Positions 1 through 7,792 of a DNA stretch of 24,643 nt are shown one piece after another. The number at the start of each line of letters is the position of its first letter. Position 1 is the first letter of the stretch. The notes below the pieces were generated by a model. The model did no database searches and was not told the origin of the DNA. It saw nothing but the letters and a program-made list of their open reading frames with translations. This stretch comes from a virus. A program made the position numbers and the translations under genes. The stretch spans positions 1 to 24,643 of the IMG/VR virus record IMGVR_UViG_3300032092_000240. One strand, 5' to 3'.

Positions 1-826
1 CGTCACCTCTAAAATAAAAATCATACTCACCAGACTGGAACCCTGGAGAGGTTTTGGAGAACTGGAGTTCCCACTTAATAGTTCTACCAATTTTTTCTTC
101 AATTAATTTATCTCCTACCTTGATCTTGCCCTTAATCGCTTGATTGTCTGATTCTGATGAAAAAAGTTTAATAATACAAGAAGAATAGAACTTAGTAGCC
201 TGGCCACCAGAAGGCTGCTGACTAGTATACATAGCATTAATATTGTTGCGAGACTGGCTAATAAGAACGAGAAGAGTTGGTTTAACTTTGTTGTTAGCGT
301 AGTTAAGCATCTTCCAAGCATTGCTAAAGTCACGAGACTCTGCTCCAATCTGCTTTGTATTTTCCAAAGCCTTCATCTCATCAGTGTCCTTTTCAAAATA
401 AATTGCAGGAAGCATTGACGTAATAGAGTCTACCACAATTAAATCAACCCCAGCATTCATTAGGCCTACGCCTACATCTACCATGTCACTGATGGTTCTT
501 GCTTGTGAATAGATTAGTTTTTCTGGATCCACACCAAGAGATCTAGCCCAGTCTTCAGAGTAGGACATCTCAGAGTCAATCCAGGCACATAACTTGCCTT
601 CTGCTTGTGCCAAAGCAATCATCTGAAGGCACATAGAAGACTTTGCAGACGACTTTGATCCCCAGATGAGAACCTGCCTACCGTATGGCAATCCTCCACC
701 AAGAGCACGATTTAGCCCGAAACTAGGGGTTGGTTGATACTCATAGTTAACCCCAACACCAGTTCCTAATCTTTTCCTTAACTTTGGATCTAACTGAGCC
801 AACGCTTCTTCTACTGTTACTGTCAT
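1..826 (-). CDS. RecA/UvsX-like recombinase, 3' end outside window
   Basis: ATP-dependent strand-exchange protein for recombination and recombination-dependent replication. My translation from the ATG at 826 gives 275 residues, open to the left edge. Seen: a Walker A loop GSKSSAKSS at residues 56-64, an acidic motif IDSEM (Glu86) in the place of the RecA catalytic glutamate, the motif WARSLGVDP just after it, Walker B LIVVDS (Asp133), ISQSR (Gln191) matching the RecA nucleotide-sensing glutamine, and an SGGQATKFY stretch like RecA loop L2. The P-loop has Ala where the last Gly of GxxxxGK is usual; T4 UvsX is known to have a similarly degenerate loop. The start lies 2 bases past the stop of the oxygenase gene, with only a weak purine-rich GAGATAGAG before it, so translation is probably coupled. 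Family assignment is firm; RecA versus UvsX subfamily is not settled. Confidence 0.92.
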   Translation of the reverse strand, partial: MTVTVEEALAQLDPKLRKRLGTGVGVNYEYQPTPSFGLNRALGGGLPYGRQVLIWGSKSSAKSSMCLQMIALAQAEGKLCAWIDSEMSYSEDWARSLGVDPEKLIYSQARTISDMVDVGVGLMNAGVDLIVVDSITSMLPAIYFEKDTDEMKALENTKQIGAESRDFSNAWKMLNYANNKVKPTLLVLISQSRNNINAMYTSQQPSGGQATKFYSSCIIKLFSSESDNQAIKGKIKVGDKLIEEKIGRTIKWELQFSKTSPGFQSGEYDFYFRGD

Positions 827-828
827 CT

Positions 829-1395
829 CTATCTCTCATTTCTTGTTATATTAATATTAATTACAGACCTTGTATCGTATATGTTTGGGTAACAAAATGA
901 ATGATATGCTGATCCATCAAATAGTACTGCTCTTCCTGCTTTTGGAGAAATTCTGGTGTCAATTATCATCTCATTATCTTCTTGCTTATAATATTTGTTT
1001 TTATACAATAGGGTATCTCCGTCACTATCATTAACATAATATATAAGTGCCAGGTGATCATAGTCTGCGTCCACATGTGGCGTCGATGGTCTTGTCTCAT
1101 TACACAGGAAGGTGGTATTGCTTCTAGTTCTTTTTACTTCGTCATACTTTATCTCGTGCTTATTGCAAAACTTTTCTAGGATTCTCATAGACAGATCGTG
1201 TGTAAAATTCTCTTTGTCTGCATAACTACAGTACATAAATCTATTAGAATATGTGTCAGTGCTTTTTGGCAGTTCGTTTTCTGGAACACCAACTGTAAAT
1301 GGTGAAAAGATTGCTGGCAACCTGTAAAACTCTTTTCTAATTGCTTCAATCTCTTGAGGAGATAAGAAGTTGTCATCAATAATTAATAGGCTCAC
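829..1395 (-). CDS. 2-oxoglutarate/Fe(II)-dependent oxygenase
   Basis: Predicted non-heme iron dioxygenase that couples 2-oxoglutarate decarboxylation to hydroxylation of an unknown substrate. The 188 residues show the full set of family residues: HVD (His107, Asp109) and distal His165 for iron, and Arg176 about 11 residues later for 2-oxoglutarate. The N-terminus (IIDDNFLSPQEIEAI) is typical of phage and cyanophage members of this prolyl-hydroxylase-like fold. It starts with GTG at 1395; the choice is supported by a strong GGAGG 7 bases upstream and by the GTGA overlap with the dnaE stop. Position between polymerase and recombinase suggests a role linked to DNA metabolism, such as base modification, but a protein substrate or metabolic role is equally possible. 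No methyltransferase or nucleotide-modification partner is visible in the window. Confidence 0.82.
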   Translation of the reverse strand: MSLLIIDDNFLSPQEIEAIRKEFYRLPAIFSPFTVGVPENELPKSTDTYSNRFMYCSYADKENFTHDLSMRILEKFCNKHEIKYDEVKRTRSNTTFLCNETRPSTPHVDADYDHLALIYYVNDSDGDTLLYKNKYYKQEDNEMIIDTRISPKAGRAVLFDGSAYHSFCYPNIYDTRSVININITRNER

Positions 1396-4300
1396 AGAAT
1401 ATCCTCCAATGTCACTGTTCCATCCTTTGTTTTTCCAAAACTAAATTTATACGACTTTCCTTCTTCAATATTCATGTATGCTTTTGCAAAAGAAGTAGGG
1501 AAGACTGTAATAGAGTGTAGGTCTCTTCTTGTGTCTGCTAAAGTTAAAGATGCCATTTTCTTTCCAGTCTTTGTTACTCTTGGTTTAAATGAAACAACAA
1601 ACATCTCATCATCCTTATACGGTAACTGCTTATAACTTAGGAACTTAACAAGAGCATGAGACGACTCTTTTATCTCATCAGACGGTACGAAAGAAACAAT
1701 CCTATTATCATTACACAAGACCAGATAAGAACGACCTGTCTCAATAGTTGTATTTTCATCATCAAATATACCGACACTGCCAGTTTTGTCCAAAATTTCA
1801 ACTCGTGACCATCCTGTTCCTCGCTTAATTGATTTTACCATACCCATAAAGATGTATGATCCCTTTTCTTCAAAGTCAACAATATCTTGAATGAAAGCAT
1901 AGTAATGAGAAGGTATTGTAATGTTAAACTCTGGAAGGTTTAAGTACTCATACAGATTCTCTTTAATCTCCTGGTCATTTCTAGGATTATCATTAAATGT
2001 TGCTGCGCCAATTACTCTTAGTGCCTGGAGTGCACGACTATTTACTCCGTTGCCTTTGGTAAATGTAAATTCTTCAAGTTCCTTGTACGAACTGAATGGT
2101 CGTGCAGATATGAATCTCTCACCAATTTTGTCAGATATGAACTTGATAGCACTGAGTCCAAACCGAATACCTTTACCCTCAATTTTAAAATCAATATCCG
2201 AATCGTTAATGTGAGGTAACTTAATGACAATGCCCATTCTTTTTGCTTCAATAAGGTATTCAGTTCTCGCATCTTTATCCTTTTCATTTTTTAGTAGTGA
2301 ATACATAAATTCTAGTGGGTAATGATACTTAAGCCATGCTGTCCAGTATGAAAGTGTAGAGTATGCTACAGCGTGTGACTTATTGAAGGAGTACCCTGCG
2401 TGAGCCTCAAAGTCATGCCACAGATCACGAGCAAGGTTAGGAGCAATAAACTTAGATGCACCCTCTACGAACTTCTCTTTAAACTGATCAAATTCTTTAG
2501 CATCCTTTTTCTTGCCAATGATCTTTCTAACTTTATCTGCTTCCGACATGGACATACCGCCAAGGTGTACGCATGCTTGCATAACCTGTTCCTGGTAAAG
2601 AATACAACCATATGTGTCCTCCGTAAATTGTTTTAGTACCTGATGTGTATAAGAAATGTTTTGACGACCATGTTTACGATCAACATAGTCCTTTCCAATA
2701 GTATTCATTGCACCTGGACGAACAAGAGCATTTGATGCTGCAAGTTCATTTAGATTCTTTACACCCATCTTTACAAGAAGATTTGTGTACGGTGCTGCTT
2801 CACACTGGAAGACTCCCTTTGTGTAGCCATCTGATAGCATCTGGTAAACATTAGCATCATCCATCTTAATCTTAAGAAGATCAATCTTCTTTCCATCTCG
2901 TTCTTTAATAATGTCAATCGTATTCTTAAGAACAGATAATGTTTTAAGTCCCAAGGCATCGATCTTAATCAGACCAATTCTTTCAGCCTCTTCCATGTCA
3001 ACACCTACGACAGGAATTCTTTCATCGGATCCCGTAGATGATCTTGTCTCAAGTGGTGCATATCTAAAGATTGGTTCCTTGCTTGTAACAACACCTGCTG
3101 CGTGGATTCCTGTACCACGAATTCGACCACGAAGTTGCTCTCCATAGATCTCTACCTCTGGATACTTCTGACGGAACTCGTAGGTTGACTTTGATGTGCA
3201 GAAATCATCCCATGAATCTACAGTCTTTAAAACTTTGTTCACATCTGATAGAGGGATGTTTAGAACTCGTGCAACGTCTCTAACAATTCCCTTTCCTGTA
3301 AACTCAAGAAAGGTTGCAATAGATGCAACATGTCGATACTGTCTAACTAGATAGTCTTTAACCTCTTCACGACGAGTATCCTGAATATCTGTATCAATAT
3401 CTGGGAAGTCATTACGCTCTGGATTAATAAAGCGGAAGAACAAAAGGTTATGTTCAATAGGATCAATATCTGTAATCTTTAGTGCATAACAAACAAGAGA
3501 TCCAGCAGAAGAGCCTCGACCTGGGCCTACCATAATCTCTTCCTTCTTGGCCCAATTGATCATGTTACTCACAACAAGGAAGTATGGAGCAAACTTCTTG
3601 TCTTTAATAATTTGCAACTCTTCTTCAAGTCTGTCAAGATATTCCTGATTCTCTGACAAACCTCTCTCTGCCAAACCTTCTAATGCAACCTTTGCAAGTT
3701 CTTTGTCAGGGCTTTTGTACTGTACTGGTAGTAGGTTTAGCCCTTCTTGAATTCCATAGTCTCCTACTGTATCTGCTAATAGGATTGTGTTTGAATAGAT
3801 GTCTGGTCTATCAATACCCTGCGCTTCCATGGCTGCTTTAATCTCTTCGTATGAAAGCAAGTGGATATCGAACTTATTAAATGTTATCTGACGGTCTTCG
3901 CCATAAAGATAGTCCAGGCGCTTCATCATGTCTGGTTGCTTCTTTGACTTCTCGTATGTTGCATCTTTTACAAACTTGCCATGTGTATTCATTAGCAACT
4001 TAAACTCTTGAACTTCTTTTTGCGATGGGTCGACGTGGTGGCAGTCTGGTGTAACAATAACCTTAATACCAAACTCATCTGCAAGTTCTATAAGATATTT
4101 ATTGATATGCGCTTCATTGTGAGGCATAACCTCAATATAGTAATCATCTGCAAAGCGCTCTTTAAACCATGCTATGTATTTCTTAGCAAGAGCAAACTCT
4201 TCTTCTTCGAGTGCTTTAACCAAAACACTACTTGGACAAGCAGAAGAAACAATAATTCCTTCTTTATATTTTTCTAATATAGTAAAATCAAATCGTGGCT

Positions 4301-4661
4301 TCTTAAAGAAACCATCTGTCCAAGATAATTCGCTAATCTTGTTTAGGTTTTCTAAACCAATTTTATTCTTGGCTAGAAGGATAATGTGATTATAGACAAG
4401 ATCTTGCTGACCTTCTCTTTCAGACTTATCTCGTGTATCAGATATGTCTGCACACATGTATCCCTCTAGCCCAAGAATTGGCTTAATGCCCTTTGCTTTT
4501 GCAATACGGTGCAGTTCCCTATGCCCAGATAAAGTACCGTGGTCAGTGATGGCAATTGCTGGCATCCCTAACTCAACTGCACGGTTCACGTATTCTTCTG
4601 GAGTAGCAATCCCATCAAATAAACTAAAATGGGTATGGACATGTAAGCCGACGTAGTTCAT
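1392..4661 (-). CDS. dnaE: DNA polymerase III alpha subunit (DnaE type)
   Basis: Replicative family C polymerase of 1089 residues. N-terminal PHP domain (about 1-280) keeps its metal ligands: His7/His9 (HVHTH), Asp40-His41 (TDHG), Glu67, His92, Cys142, Asp206 and His208, so it may have built-in 3'-5' proofreading. The palm holds GPGRGSSAGS (379-388), the catalytic pair Asp421/Asp423 (PDIDTD) and Asp568 (IKIDALG). The fingers motif SFNKSHAVAYS is at 758-768 and a helix-hairpin-helix-like segment (FGLSAIKFI) near 834. The C-terminus shows two OB-like segments (about 936-994 and 1020-1089). I see no QxxLF clamp-binding motif. It is slightly shorter than bacterial DnaE (about 1160-1180). The ATG lies 1 base after the ssb stop (TAATATG) with no clear ribosome binding site, so coupling is likely. 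Confidence 0.97.
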   Translation of the reverse strand: MNYVGLHVHTHFSLFDGIATPEEYVNRAVELGMPAIAITDHGTLSGHRELHRIAKAKGIKPILGLEGYMCADISDTRDKSEREGQQDLVYNHIILLAKNKIGLENLNKISELSWTDGFFKKPRFDFTILEKYKEGIIVSSACPSSVLVKALEEEEFALAKKYIAWFKERFADDYYIEVMPHNEAHINKYLIELADEFGIKVIVTPDCHHVDPSQKEVQEFKLLMNTHGKFVKDATYEKSKKQPDMMKRLDYLYGEDRQITFNKFDIHLLSYEEIKAAMEAQGIDRPDIYSNTILLADTVGDYGIQEGLNLLPVQYKSPDKELAKVALEGLAERGLSENQEYLDRLEEELQIIKDKKFAPYFLVVSNMINWAKKEEIMVGPGRGSSAGSLVCYALKITDIDPIEHNLLFFRFINPERNDFPDIDTDIQDTRREEVKDYLVRQYRHVASIATFLEFTGKGIVRDVARVLNIPLSDVNKVLKTVDSWDDFCTSKSTYEFRQKYPEVEIYGEQLRGRIRGTGIHAAGVVTSKEPIFRYAPLETRSSTGSDERIPVVGVDMEEAERIGLIKIDALGLKTLSVLKNTIDIIKERDGKKIDLLKIKMDDANVYQMLSDGYTKGVFQCEAAPYTNLLVKMGVKNLNELAASNALVRPGAMNTIGKDYVDRKHGRQNISYTHQVLKQFTEDTYGCILYQEQVMQACVHLGGMSMSEADKVRKIIGKKKDAKEFDQFKEKFVEGASKFIAPNLARDLWHDFEAHAGYSFNKSHAVAYSTLSYWTAWLKYHYPLEFMYSLLKNEKDKDARTEYLIEAKRMGIVIKLPHINDSDIDFKIEGKGIRFGLSAIKFISDKIGERFISARPFSSYKELEEFTFTKGNGVNSRALQALRVIGAATFNDNPRNDQEIKENLYEYLNLPEFNITIPSHYYAFIQDIVDFEEKGSYIFMGMVKSIKRGTGWSRVEILDKTGSVGIFDDENTTIETGRSYLVLCNDNRIVSFVPSDEIKESSHALVKFLSYKQLPYKDDEMFVVSFKPRVTKTGKKMASLTLADTRRDLHSITVFPTSFAKAYMNIEEGKSYKFSFGKTKDGTVTLEDIL
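1403..1407 (-). promoter_or_regulatory. Ribosome binding site for oxygenase GTG start
   Basis: A GGAGG lies within the last codons of dnaE, 7 bases before the GTG at 1395. It decides the non-ATG start of the oxygenase gene. Confidence 0.75.
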
Positions 4662-4662
4662 A

Positions 4663-5319
4663 TTACCAATCTGCGTTGGTAGATGAAGTTACAGATGGGC
4701 CATCAAAGCCCAAATAGTATGCTTCTTGTTCGGCATAAGGAATCTTCTTAAGTGCGGACTCAAGAGGATAAGGCTCAATGTCCTTCCAATCAAATGGTTC
4801 CTTGTCTGGTGCTGATGGAATAAGTGTGTAATTAGTTTCAGTTCCCTGACCATTACGCTTTAACTTCCAGACCACATTTGAGATGCTACCTGTTTCAAGT
4901 GCATACTCACGAATTGTGTTAAATGATGACTGCTTGCTGATACCCATTGACCAAATTGCAACATATGGCGCTTCAATTCCGTCATCAACTAGTACGTTGC
5001 AGTAGAAGCGAAGACGGCCACGCCATCCCGCCTTTGGATCCTTGCGGTGCATTTCTTCTGCCCAGTCACGTCCTTCTGATTCCATTGTATCTACGGCCTT
5101 ACGCTTGTAGTCCTTTGGATTTACGTGCTCCTTAACAACGAGTGCTAGTCCACGCTTTTCGTTATAGTTTGCAGAGTCCTCATCGAGTTCTTCGATGAAA
5201 CGAATCTTTACAGATTGACCATCTGCAAGTTTTAGCCACTTTACCTTTGGCCCGTCGTTTTCATACTTTGGCTTGTCGAGCAGGGCATTGATGTTCTTGA
5301 GTCCCTTTACTACGCTCAT
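4663..5319 (-). CDS. gp32-like single-stranded DNA-binding protein
   Basis: Probable cytoplasmic replication-fork protein that coats single-stranded DNA. The 218 residues begin with a basic, flexible stretch and then VKWLKLADGQSVKIRF (26-41), an opening strand pattern I associate with phage gp32-type OB folds. A second core stretch, WRGRLRFYCNVLVDDG (99-114), follows. T4 gp32 binds zinc through His64, Cys77, Cys87 and Cys90. Here the matching spacing holds His65, Asp77, Asp85 and Glu88, so the zinc site looks degenerate. The C-terminus carries many acidic residues and ends in NADW instead of the usual bacterial SSB tail. Start: ATG at 5319 with AAAGGAG about 6 bases upstream. It lies between primase and polymerase, as expected. 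Assignment rests on pattern and context, without a search. Confidence 0.7.
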   Translation of the reverse strand: MSVVKGLKNINALLDKPKYENDGPKVKWLKLADGQSVKIRFIEELDEDSANYNEKRGLALVVKEHVNPKDYKRKAVDTMESEGRDWAEEMHRKDPKAGWRGRLRFYCNVLVDDGIEAPYVAIWSMGISKQSSFNTIREYALETGSISNVVWKLKRNGQGTETNYTLIPSAPDKEPFDWKDIEPYPLESALKKIPYAEQEAYYLGFDGPSVTSSTNADW

Positions 5320-5342
5320 ATTATTCTCCTTTGTTTGTTATA

Positions 5343-6287
5343 TTAGTTTAGCATAAGTGATATTGATTTGTCAAACTGAAACTCCAAACCCGCAAGTTCT
5401 TCGTCTGGCATATCACCTATATCTTTGTATTTGTTGTTTAGTTTAATAACAGAAACACGACTAGAAAGTTTTTCAACTATCCTATCTTTCATGTTTCCTC
5501 CCGCCTCATCGTTATCAGCAATAACTATGATGTTATTGAAATACTTCTGAAGCAATTCTATTTGTGTACTTGATACATTTGCACCAAGTGTTGCCACTGC
5601 TGGAAGTCCTACCTGATCAAGTCTAATGGCATCAAATGATGACTCAACTACATATACTCTATCAGACTTCTTTACTCTGTGCAAGTTAAAAAGGGTTTTG
5701 CTCTTTGGGAGTCCTGGTGTATTTTTAAAATCTTTTCCTTCAATAGATCTTCCAACAAATCCTAGTGGTATCCCGTCTGGGCTATGAACTGGAACTGTAA
5801 CCATATCTTGCTTTTCTGAGTAACCTAAAGCAAATTTAATGCATGAGTGTTTTTCAATTTTTCTATATGTAAAATAATTTTTTGCTCTTTCGGAAGCAAC
5901 AAGATTATTGTGTAGTCTCTTAATGATTAATTCATCAAACATCTTGTACTGTTCTTCTTTTACTAATACCTTGTCAATCTCTACAGCAAGATTGCTAACC
6001 TTTTCTTTGCTTTTAATAAATCTTGCGGATTCAAAATAAGTTCTTCCAGATGTATGCATTACAAGTTCTATAAGATCTGCAGATTTTTGACAAGAGAAAC
6101 AGAAAAACATTCCGCTATCTTTTTGTACTTCTCCTGCTGGAGTTCTATGATTATTATGAAATGGACAAAAGATCATGAAGTCTGCATCAAGTTCAGACTC
6201 TACAGTTATACCCGATCCTGTAAGGACTCGCTTGACTTGTTCTGCGGAATAAATATTGGATTGGTTCCGTCTATTCCTGCTATCCAT
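5343..6287 (-). CDS. DnaG-type primase with CHC2 zinc finger and TOPRIM
   Basis: Makes RNA primers at the fork. The 314 residues carry an N-terminal zinc-binding module with Cys41-Pro-Phe-His44 and Cys63-Phe-Ser-Cys66. The TOPRIM core follows: Glu215 in VYVVESSFDAIRL, ATLGANVS at 232-239, and Asp258/Asp260 in IIVIADNDEAG. It is about half the length of bacterial DnaG (about 600) and ends soon after TOPRIM, so the helicase-binding C-terminal domain is absent. Interaction with the nearby DnaB, if any, must use another surface. The ATG at 6287 has a good AAGGAAG upstream. The next in-frame ATG (residue 38) would sit only 3 residues before the zinc finger, so the long start is preferred even though it overlaps the preceding gene by 82 bases. 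Confidence 0.94.
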   Translation of the reverse strand: MDSRNRRNQSNIYSAEQVKRVLTGSGITVESELDADFMIFCPFHNNHRTPAGEVQKDSGMFFCFSCQKSADLIELVMHTSGRTYFESARFIKSKEKVSNLAVEIDKVLVKEEQYKMFDELIIKRLHNNLVASERAKNYFTYRKIEKHSCIKFALGYSEKQDMVTVPVHSPDGIPLGFVGRSIEGKDFKNTPGLPKSKTLFNLHRVKKSDRVYVVESSFDAIRLDQVGLPAVATLGANVSSTQIELLQKYFNNIIVIADNDEAGGNMKDRIVEKLSSRVSVIKLNNKYKDIGDMPDEELAGLEFQFDKSISLMLN

Positions 6288-6559
6288 GTGCTCTTCCTTT
6301 TCCCTGCGTAGACTGCCTGTACTGATAGTTCAAATTCAAAAAAGTTCTTTATCTCATTATACCTTATAGTGAAGTCTGGGTCAAGATCAATTCTTGGAAC
6401 ATACCCACTAAGTTTCATCTCTGTTGTCAATAATCTTATGTACTCTTCTTTGAGTCTTCCAATCATTGAATCGTCATAAATTATTCCATCAAGATAAAAC
6501 CTTTTGATAGGCTTATGATGGTAGAAGGTTGGTGATAAGTTCTTCTTAATTTCCGACAT
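6206..6559 (-). CDS. Unknown 117-residue protein between helicase and primase genes
   Basis: I do not recognise this protein. It is 117 residues, soluble, with no membrane segment or cysteine, and with a basic start (SEIKKNLSPTFYHHKPIKRF) and mixed alpha/beta patterning (FTIRYNEIKNFFEFELSVQAVY at about 74-95). Its last 82 bases overlap the primase start in another frame. The ATG at 6559 has no Shine-Dalgarno sequence; instead TATAAT sits 5 bases before it, which fits a leaderless transcript starting at the ATG. Position between DnaB and primase hints at a replication accessory role, for example bridging a primase that lacks its helicase-binding domain. That is inference from context only. Confidence 0.7.
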   Translation of the reverse strand: MSEIKKNLSPTFYHHKPIKRFYLDGIIYDDSMIGRLKEEYIRLLTTEMKLSGYVPRIDLDPDFTIRYNEIKNFFEFELSVQAVYAGKRKSTWIAGIDGTNPIFIPQNKSSESLQDRV

Positions 6560-6570
6560 ACCATATTATA
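6559..6570 (-). promoter_or_regulatory. Candidate leaderless promoter -10 before the 117-residue gene
   Basis: TATAAT runs from 6570 to 6565 and is followed by ATGGT and then the ATG at 6559. This spacing would put the transcription start on or next to the A of the start codon. The gene has no ribosome binding site. I find no good -35 element 16-18 bases upstream. It would allow primase, ssb, dnaE, the oxygenase and the recombinase to be expressed apart from the tail genes. Confidence 0.42.
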
Positions 6571-6571
6571 A

Positions 6572-7792
6572 CTACTTATCTTCAAAGTCTTTATATCTAT
6601 AATATCCCTTGTCAAAGTCACACTGAACCAAGAAATCTCCCATAAACCCGTTACGATTCTTTCTAAATGCACACTCAATGATATCGCTATTGGTCCCTCG
6701 ACCTAGAGCAAGCACCCAGTCAGCATCATAGGCAATCTGTCTAGACCATGCAGTCTGACCCAGTGTAGGAACTGTAGACAGATCATTAACATCATCTGGT
6801 GTGGCAGATGAGATAGCAATGATAGGAACTTCTTCACCAATAGCCATGAGTTTAAGTTCTCGTGAAAGGTTTTTCATTCGTACCGTTTCGTTATCTGACT
6901 TTTGGTTTGGAGCCATCAACTGTAGATAGTCAACGATTACAAAGTCTGGCTTATACTGATCAATCTTTCCACGAAGCACTGATGGATTAATCTCTCCACC
7001 CTGATCATTTGAGATAATGTGGAACTCTGGCTTACCCGCAAGATTTTTTGCATGCCAGTCTTTAAGCATATCAATTTCAATCTCACCGTTACTTATCTTA
7101 CGGTGTGACCAGCGACCTTCTCCCATAATTGTAAACACACGGTTGCGGACTTCTGTCTCACTCATTTCAAGAGAAATTACCATTGGGCTCTTTCCTTGCT
7201 TCCATGCCTGTACTGCAAAGTACAGTGCAAGCCATGATTTTCCAATTCCTGGATAAGCAAGAAATACTCCAAGTTGTCCTGGCATAATTCCTGAAGGAAG
7301 ATAGTTATCAAATCCTGGAAGTCCAGTTTTAATTCCAGATAAACCTAGTGCTTGTTGCTTCTTTACATTCTCAAAGTATGCAATAGCAGACTCAAGGTCT
7401 GTAACATCAATGTCACGAATTGCTGCTGTGTTCTTTTTTAGTTCTGATGTTTTTGTGATTAACTCATTGAGGGCACCAGTTCCATTGTTGTTTTGAATTT
7501 CACTTGCTGCAGAACGAATAATATCTTTAAGACTGTCTGTAAGATACTCGCCCTGAAGTTCCTCTAGATGATGCTTTGTTGCACCAACACCTTGGACTGG
7601 CTCAAAGTCTCTAAACTTTTCAGTAACTAGTTCTGCTGGAGGAAGGGTAGAGTTGTTTTCAAAATATAGTCTAACAAAGTTCCAAATGTCTCCATGGGTC
7701 CTTAAAAGATTGTCGACATTGGCCTGCAGGAGTACGTGAATTTGCTTATCATTTAAAACAGCCGTAAGCAGTTTTGCCTCTGTATTATTCAC
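6572..7792 (-). CDS. DnaB-type replicative helicase
   Basis: Hexameric 5'-3' fork helicase of the RecA-fold SF4 family, 406 residues. A helical N-terminal domain (about 1-125) is followed by a linker and the ATPase core. Motifs: Walker A PGIGKS (181-186; the position usually Gly at the loop start is Ala179), the catalytic glutamate Glu209 in ISLEMSETE, Walker B FVIVDYLQLM (Asp288), and a basic RKNRNG (377-382) typical of DnaB motif H4. Length is a little below bacterial DnaB (about 450-470). The start is GTG at 7792, supported by AAAGGAG 7 bases upstream, and it overlaps the preceding gene by 8 bases. Stop TAG lies 12 bases before the next start. It leads the replication gene group. Confidence 0.95.
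   Translation of the reverse strand: MNNTEAKLLTAVLNDKQIHVLLQANVDNLLRTHGDIWNFVRLYFENNSTLPPAELVTEKFRDFEPVQGVGATKHHLEELQGEYLTDSLKDIIRSAASEIQNNNGTGALNELITKTSELKKNTAAIRDIDVTDLESAIAYFENVKKQQALGLSGIKTGLPGFDNYLPSGIMPGQLGVFLAYPGIGKSWLALYFAVQAWKQGKSPMVISLEMSETEVRNRVFTIMGEGRWSHRKISNGEIEIDMLKDWHAKNLAGKPEFHIISNDQGGEINPSVLRGKIDQYKPDFVIVDYLQLMAPNQKSDNETVRMKNLSRELKLMAIGEEVPIIAISSATPDDVNDLSTVPTLGQTAWSRQIAYDADWVLALGRGTNSDIIECAFRKNRNGFMGDFLVQCDFDKGYYRYKDFEDK

Noticed and set aside
115-348. 77-codon minus-strand frame at the left edge
   Set aside because: It lies in another frame inside the recombinase gene, whose RecA motifs on both sides show the true frame.
5320-5342. Promoter or terminator in the largest intergenic gap (23 bases)
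   Set aside because: It contains only the ribosome binding site of the single-strand-binding protein gene; no hairpin and no -35/-10 pair fits.
6610-6615. TTGACA on the minus strand within the 3' end of dnaB as a -35 box
   Set aside because: No acceptable -10 hexamer lies 16-18 bases downstream, and the distance to the TATAAT at 6565-6570 is far too long.
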